Source of the DNA: Sulfurospirillum sp001602955
GTDB lineage: Bacteria; Campylobacterota; Campylobacteria; Campylobacterales; Sulfurospirillaceae
Length of the DNA: 64,000 nucleotides
Assembly (NCBI GenBank): GCA_001602955.1
Contig: LVAC01000002.1
Span: forward strand, 347,274 to 411,273
Direction: 5' to 3'
Below are positions 59,121-64,000 of this stretch, piece by piece (positions within the stretch are counted from its first letter, which is position 1; each line of letters starts with the position of its first letter). Below the pieces are notes generated by a model. That model had not been told where the DNA came from and did not search any database. It saw only the letters and a program-made list of their open reading frames with translations. A program made the position numbers and the translations under genes.

Positions 59121-61679
59121 TTAGTGACCTAAAGCGAAATCTTCGATGAGATTAAAATTGAGGTATTGATAGACCTTTTCGGTTTTTCCCGCCAATTTTT
59201 TAGGCACTAAGCTCATGTACTCTTCCACGCTAGGAAGTCGTCCCAAAAGCGCGCATAAAGCGGCGAGTTCCGCACTTCCCAAATAGACTTTCGAGTTAGG
59301 CCCCATACGGTTGTCGAAGTTTCGAGTCGATGTCGAAAAGACAACGGCACCCTCGCGTACGTTGGCTTGGTTGCCCATACAAAGCGAACATCCCGGAATT
59401 TCGATACGCGCACCCGCCGTTCCGAAAAGCGCGTAGTAACCCTCTTGCGTGAGTTGGTTTTTATCCATTTTCGTCGGAGGTGCAATCCACAAGGTCGTAG
59501 GAACTTTGCCCTCTCCTTGCAAGACTTCGCCGAGTGCTCGGTAATGTCCGATATTGGTCATACAACTTCCGACGAAGACTTCATCGATTTTTTTAGGGCG
59601 ATTGTCGTCGGCTAAGATTTCGCTTAGGGTCGCAACATCGTCCGGATCGTTCGGACATGCTAAAATCGGCTCTTTGATTTCATTCAGGTCGATTTCGATG
59701 ACTTCGGCGTAGTGTGCGTCGGCATCGGCTTTGAGCAGTTTTGGCTCTTTGATCCATGCTTTCATTTTATCGGCGCGACGTTGAAGCGTTTTGGCGTCTT
59801 GGTAACCGGCTTTGATCATGGCTTCTAAAAGCGTAATGTTGGATTGGAGGTATTCGACGACGCTTTCTTCGTCTAAAGCCACCGTACATGCCGCCGCACT
59901 TCTCTCCGCCGAAGCGTCGCTGAGCTCAAAGGCTTGTTCGACTTTGAGTTTTGGGAGACCTTCAATCTCTAAAATACGTCCAGCAAAGACGTTTTTCTTA
60001 TTTTTCTTCGGAACCGTGAGTAAGCCTTTTTGGATCGCGTAATACGGAATGGCATTGACAAGATCGCGTAGCGTAATGCCCGGTTGCATCTCGCCTTTAA
60101 AGCGTACTAACACCGATTCTGGCATATTAAGAGGCATGCTACCGGTGACCGCGGCAAAGGCTACAAGACCCGAGCCTGCCGGAAACGAAATGCCGATAGG
60201 AAAACGCGTATGACTGTCGCCGCCCGTTCCGACGGTATCGGGGAGAACCATACGATTTAGCCACGAGTGGATAACGCCGTCCCCCGCACGAAGGCTCACA
60301 CCGCTACGTGAGGTAATAAAATCGGGAAGCGTGTGGTGAAGTTTGACGTCGCTAGGTTTGGGGTAAGCGGCGGTATGACAGAAGCTTTGCATCACCAAAT
60401 CGGCACTAAAACCAAGCGCGGCAAGCTCTTTAATCTCGTCCCTCGTCATCGGTCCGGTGGTATCTTGCGAACCGACCGTTAACGTTTGCGGTTCAACGTA
60501 CATTCCGGCACGTATGCCTTTGACGCCGCAGGCGCGTCCGACCATTTTTTGTGCCAACGTGTATCCTACGCCTTGAAGTTCTTCAGGTTGCTCGGGTTTA
60601 GCGAAAATAGTCTCGGCACCCATGCCAAGACTTGCTCTGGCTTTTGCGGTCAGTCCTCGACCGATAATGAGCGGAATACGTCCGCCCGCTCGGTACTCGT
60701 CGGCTAAGGTATTGGGGGAGAGTTTAAACGTACCGACCGTTTTCCCTGCTTTTTCGACCTTGCCTAAAAGCGGATAGACATCGATAATATCGCCGGTTTC
60801 GAATGCGTCGACGTTGACTTCGATCGGAAGCGCACCGCTGTCTTCGGCGGTGTTAAAAAAAATAGGGGCAATGGTTGAGCCTAAAATAAGGCCGCTTGTT
60901 TTTTTATTGGGAACGCCCGCAATCTCTTTGCCCATCCACCATTGAATAGAGTTGATACCGGACTTTCGGCTACTTCCCGTTCCGACGACGTCACCCACGT
61001 AAGCGACTTCATAGCCTTTTGCTTTTAATTCGGTGATTTTTTCAAGTGCACCCGGAAGTCGTTTGAGGAGCATCGCATTGGCATGCAAAGGAATATCGCT
61101 TCTCGTAAACGCTTCGCTTGCGGGACTTAAATCGTCCGTATTGGTTTCTCCCGCAACTTTTAACACCGCAACGGTCATTTTTTCGGGAAGAGCGGGTTTT
61201 GACGTAAACCACTGTGCATTTGCCCATGAAAGCATCACTTCTTTGGCATACGTATTGGTTTTGGAGAGTGTTTCAATGTCGTTAAAAGAGCCGTAGACAA
61301 GAATCGTGTTTTTAAGAGCGTTACAGGCGGCTTGCGCAACTTCGTTGTCTGAAGAGCTCAGGGCATCGACAAGCGGCTGAACGTTGTAGCCTCCGAGCAT
61401 CGTGCCTAATAATTCAACCGCATAAACGGCGGAAATGGCCTTACATGTCACTTTCTTTTGGGCAACGTCGTTTAAAAATGCTGCCTTAACGTAAGCGGCT
61501 TCGTCAACACCCGGCGGAACGCGATCGGCGAGTAAGGATCGTAAAAAGGCTTGATCGCCCTCTTCTTTTTTGAGTAATTCTACGACTTGAGCCGTTTTTT
61601 TTGCGTCAAGCGGTAAAGGAGGGACACCTAATTTTGCTCTTTCATTCACTTCAGCTTGATAGCTTTCAAAAAAATCCAT
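59121..61679 (-). CDS. acnB: Aconitate hydratase B AcnB
   Basis: 852 residues, full length for AcnB. It interconverts citrate and isocitrate in the TCA cycle. The N-terminal HEAT-like region (ending near 155) and swivel domain (VGDVVGTGSSRKSGINSIQW) precede the catalytic domains, the order specific to AcnB. The [4Fe-4S] cysteines are in GSCMTNIGHYR and IPGCSLCMGNQ. The ATG has AAGGAG about nine bases upstream. It is a single gene with its own terminator. Confidence 0.97.
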   Translation of the reverse strand: MDFFESYQAEVNERAKLGVPPLPLDAKKTAQVVELLKKEEGDQAFLRSLLADRVPPGVDEAAYVKAAFLNDVAQKKVTCKAISAVYAVELLGTMLGGYNVQPLVDALSSSDNEVAQAACNALKNTILVYGSFNDIETLSKTNTYAKEVMLSWANAQWFTSKPALPEKMTVAVLKVAGETNTDDLSPASEAFTRSDIPLHANAMLLKRLPGALEKITELKAKGYEVAYVGDVVGTGSSRKSGINSIQWWMGKEIAGVPNKKTSGLILGSTIAPIFFNTAEDSGALPIEVNVDAFETGDIIDVYPLLGKVEKAGKTVGTFKLSPNTLADEYRAGGRIPLIIGRGLTAKARASLGMGAETIFAKPEQPEELQGVGYTLAQKMVGRACGVKGIRAGMYVEPQTLTVGSQDTTGPMTRDEIKELAALGFSADLVMQSFCHTAAYPKPSDVKLHHTLPDFITSRSGVSLRAGDGVIHSWLNRMVLPDTVGTGGDSHTRFPIGISFPAGSGLVAFAAVTGSMPLNMPESVLVRFKGEMQPGITLRDLVNAIPYYAIQKGLLTVPKKNKKNVFAGRILEIEGLPKLKVEQAFELSDASAERSAAACTVALDEESVVEYLQSNITLLEAMIKAGYQDAKTLQRRADKMKAWIKEPKLLKADADAHYAEVIEIDLNEIKEPILACPNDPDDVATLSEILADDNRPKKIDEVFVGSCMTNIGHYRALGEVLQGEGKVPTTLWIAPPTKMDKNQLTQEGYYALFGTAGARIEIPGCSLCMGNQANVREGAVVFSTSTRNFDNRMGPNSKVYLGSAELAALCALLGRLPSVEEYMSLVPKKLAGKTEKVYQYLNFNLIEDFALGH

Positions 61680-61703
61680 TGTGATTGACTCCTTTAAAGT
61701 TGA

Positions 61704-63839
61704 TTAGACGATAATTTCGCGCTGACCTTTGGCATTTTGAGACGATAAAATTCCCATCGCCTCCAGTTGCTCGACGATCGTTGCGGCTCTATTATAGCCA
61801 ATATTTAATCGTCTTTGAATATAAGAAATCGAGCTCTTTCTTTCATTAAGGACAATGGCTTTGGCATCTTCAAAAAGTTCGTCAAGCTCACCGCTGTCTT
61901 TGGATCCGGAAGCAGAAGAAAAACCCTCTTCACTCTCTTTTAAAAAGCTTTCGTCATAGACGACGGGACGCTGTTTCTTGAGGTATTCGACCACTTTGTC
62001 GATCTCGTCTTCGGTGGTATAGGGGGCATGCAAACGAATGAGTCCGGATGTGCCCGGAGGGGTAAAAAGCATGTCGCCGTTTCCAAGAAGCGAATCGGCT
62101 CCCATAGCGTCTAAAATGACTTTTGAGTCGATTTTTTGCCCGACTTTAAAACTAATACGCGAAGGTAAGTTTGCCTTAATCAGACCCGTTACGACGTCCA
62201 CGGACGGACGCTGTGTCGCCACGACGATATGAATACCGCTGGCTCGTGCCATTTGCGCCAAACGTGCGATGTAAAATTCGACGTCTTTACCGCTCGTCAT
62301 CATCAAGTCTGCCAGCTCGTCGATAATAATGACAATGTAAGGCATCGACTCAAGTCCTAAACTTTTGGCTTTTTCGTTGTAGTTTTCGATGTTTTTCGTT
62401 TTGGAACGGCTCATAATCTGATAGCGTCGCTCCATTTCGGAGACCATATTGGCAAGAGCAACGATGGCTTGTTTCGGTTTGGTAATGACCGGCGTTAACA
62501 AATGCGGAATGTCGTTGTAAATCGAAAATTCGAGCATTTTAGGGTCGATCATCAAAAAGCGCAACGTATCGGGCGAATTACGGTATAAAAGCGATAATAG
62601 CATCGCATTAATCCCCACGCTTTTACCACTTCCGGTCGTTCCGGCGATTAAAAGATGCGGCAATTTTTTCAAATCGGTAACAAACGCATTGCCGACGATA
62701 TCTTTTCCTAAAGCAATCGTTAACGGCGAAGCGGATTTCTTGAAAATATCGCTTTCTAAAATCTCTTTGAGGTAAATCGTTTCGATTTTTTGGTTTGGAA
62801 CTTCGATACCCACGACGTCTTTACCGGGAACGGGTGCTTGAATACGAATCGTTTTAGCGCGAAGTGCCATCGCAAGGTCGTCTTGAAGCGTTAAAATACG
62901 CGAAACTTTGACATGCGGTGCAGGTTTGAATTCAAATGTCGTCACCACCGGACCCGAATAGGTACGAACGACGTCGCCTTCAATTTTAAAGCGTCTGAGT
63001 TTTTCGAGTAAGTCTTGGATTTTTTGATCAATTTCGTTTTCATTGACATGAATCGCTTTGGTTGGAGGATTAGCTAAAAACGAAAGCGGCGGTAGTTTAA
63101 AATCTTTTGGTTTGTCGACTTCGCCTTGATCGATTTGCGAAAGCAATTTTTTGTTTTCTTCGACTTCGCTCAAAATCTCGACTTTTGCGTTGGAACTTTT
63201 GAGTTTAACCAAACTTTTTTTCGGTTCGCCCTCCTCGGGGAAAAGCGGTTGAAGAATCGTAGGATTTTCTTCCGTCTCTTCATCGGTGGGTATTAACGCT
63301 TCTTGTTTTCGCACGGATTTGACTTTTTTCTCTTCGCGTTTGGGCTCTTCAGCGGGTTCGGCTTTATACTCTTTAACGCTTGTTTTTGTAAATGTAGGTT
63401 TAATCAAGGCAAAAAAATCGCTGATACTGGATTCGACTAAAAGCGTCATGGCGAGCATAAAAACGGCTAAGATAAAAATCCAAACACCCATAATACCGAT
63501 AAATCCGATCAATAAATCAACGATAGAACGACCGAATAAACCGTTGTATTCGTTATGAACGATAATCGACTGAGCCATTAAAAAAGCGAAAAAAAGAATA
63601 GCGGAAGCGACAAAAATGCCGACGCTTCGTTCCGTTACTTTTCCTTCTTTGTAAAGCGTAAATGCCGGTAAGATGAGCATAAAAGGGTAGATAAACGCTA
63701 GATAACCGAAAAAATGTTGATTTCCGTGCCCCAAATAAGCACCGAACCTTCCGACGACGGAGGCGTCCGGTAAAACGGTCGCGACGCCCAAATACAAAAC
63801 AATCGCAATAAAAATAATAAAAAAAGTCTCTTTTAAGAT
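61704..63839 (-). CDS. ftsK: DNA translocase FtsK, apparent ATC start
   Basis: About 711 residues. An N-terminal four-helix membrane domain, a Pro/Glu/Lys-rich linker (~150-240), then the motor: Walker A AGTTGSGKSVG, Walker B IIIDELADLMM, and a C-terminal gamma domain (SISYIQRRLNIGYNRAATIV) that reads DNA polarity. It moves chromosome ends during division. The only ATG/GTG/TTG that opens the frame near the N-terminus is a TTG at 63797 with no ribosome site, which would cut the first helix. AAGGA lies six bases before an in-frame ATC at 63839 that keeps the whole helix, so I place the start there. Confidence 0.85.
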   Translation of the reverse strand: MLKETFFIIFIAIVLYLGVATVLPDASVVGRFGAYLGHGNQHFFGYLAFIYPFMLILPAFTLYKEGKVTERSVGIFVASAILFFAFLMAQSIIVHNEYNGLFGRSIVDLLIGFIGIMGVWIFILAVFMLAMTLLVESSISDFFALIKPTFTKTSVKEYKAEPAEEPKREEKKVKSVRKQEALIPTDEETEENPTILQPLFPEEGEPKKSLVKLKSSNAKVEILSEVEENKKLLSQIDQGEVDKPKDFKLPPLSFLANPPTKAIHVNENEIDQKIQDLLEKLRRFKIEGDVVRTYSGPVVTTFEFKPAPHVKVSRILTLQDDLAMALRAKTIRIQAPVPGKDVVGIEVPNQKIETIYLKEILESDIFKKSASPLTIALGKDIVGNAFVTDLKKLPHLLIAGTTGSGKSVGINAMLLSLLYRNSPDTLRFLMIDPKMLEFSIYNDIPHLLTPVITKPKQAIVALANMVSEMERRYQIMSRSKTKNIENYNEKAKSLGLESMPYIVIIIDELADLMMTSGKDVEFYIARLAQMARASGIHIVVATQRPSVDVVTGLIKANLPSRISFKVGQKIDSKVILDAMGADSLLGNGDMLFTPPGTSGLIRLHAPYTTEDEIDKVVEYLKKQRPVVYDESFLKESEEGFSSASGSKDSGELDELFEDAKAIVLNERKSSISYIQRRLNIGYNRAATIVEQLEAMGILSSQNAKGQREIIV

Positions 63840-63944
63840 AGTATATCCTTTACATGTAATCGTAATCCCCTCAAGCGATTCAAGCTTTCTAGGCTCGTAA
63901 GCGTCTCTCGTAGAATTTAAGCACTCTTAAGTATTGGTGCTCTA

Positions 63945-63974
63945 ACGTCTTGTAAGCATGATATTACAAGACGT
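63945..63974. repeat. 11-bp inverted repeat near the right end of the window
   Basis: ACGTCTTGTAA (63945-63955) and TTACAAGACGT (63964-63974) form a perfect stem with an 8-base loop, followed on the plus strand by TTATTATAAC. It is possibly the 3' hairpin of a neighbouring gene outside the window. Nothing else is recognisable in 63840-64000 apart from the ftsK leader. Confidence 0.5.
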
Positions 63975-64000
63975 TTATTATAACAAATTATTACATGTAA

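Larger units (their letters stand above)
2182..64000. repeat. Dispersed palindrome TTACATGTAA (core ACATGT)
   Basis: The full 10-bp palindrome occurs at 2182, 7819, 41268, 43908, 47035, 59071, 63850 and 63991. The 6-bp core ACATGT occurs about 46 times by my reading, in genes on either strand and in spacers, often as the codons for Leu-His-Val. It is far more frequent than base composition predicts. The role is unknown. Confidence 0.65.

Noticed and set aside
63797..63839. Frameshift or truncation of ftsK at its N-terminus
   Set aside because: The frame stays open upstream through a good ribosome site and only the start codon is non-standard.
1..64000. CRISPR arrays, insertion sequences, prophage or rRNA genes
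   Set aside because: No regularly spaced repeats, transposase or phage genes, or rRNA sequence was seen on either strand.

Overview
The window looks like a chromosomal segment of a free-living, anaerobic or microaerophilic, chemotactic member of the Campylobacterota. A Sulfurospirillum-like organism is my best guess, by inference only. The supports are class II DAHP synthase, short overlapping operons with little intergenic space, a NikKLMQO nickel importer, AcnB, several c-type cytochromes, a quinone-linked sulfide oxidoreductase and a molybdopterin tetrathionate-type reductase. No phage, transposase, integrase or CRISPR array is visible.

Layout. 1-2083: end of a sulfide:quinone oxidoreductase, a lipoprotein cytochrome c, and a fused cytochrome b561/diheme cytochrome c. 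2258-3972: pdxJ-pdxA. 3969-7676 (minus): a methyltransferase and the nikKMLQO operon, with a NikR-like palindrome at its promoter. 7748-16179 (minus): mnmH, a HIT protein, trpC, a TPR lipoprotein, a YkgJ-type protein, trmN6, a 960-aa coiled-coil membrane protein and a FAD oxidoreductase. 16303-18779: proA, an orphan ABC ATPase, DedA. 18745-23124: a CheX-like protein, a J-domain protein, DAHP synthase and a large chemoreceptor. 23526-28108: aapJQMP amino-acid transporter plus a small membrane protein. 28105-34804: ilvA, a CoA-binding protein, a second chemoreceptor, trmA, DUF445, a B12-type radical SAM protein and tRNA-Pro(UGG).

34867-48746 (minus) is the most unusual region. One tight operon encodes a lipid-anchored TolC-like protein with a C-terminal LysM domain, a periplasmic HlyD-type adaptor, a 2551-residue cadherin/VCBS-like adhesin, a GAF-HlyD fusion, and a PqqD-like/M50 metallopeptidase/HlyD fusion. 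The adhesin has an N-terminal LEPR-XLL-like motif and a DUF4347 domain. No ABC-transporter ATPase is present. A response regulator and histidine kinase are transcribed divergently. The shared promoter region holds matched 11-bp-spaced direct repeats facing each way, as expected if this regulator controls both sides. I propose an ABC-independent, M50-based giant-adhesin surface display system under two-component control.

51206-58566 (minus): ttrB-ttrC-ttrA preceded by a second two-component pair. 58571-63839 (minus): a SlyD-type prolyl isomerase, acnB and ftsK, which seems to lack a standard start codon. Across the whole window the palindrome TTACATGTAA and its core ACATGT are strongly over-represented, in genes and between them.
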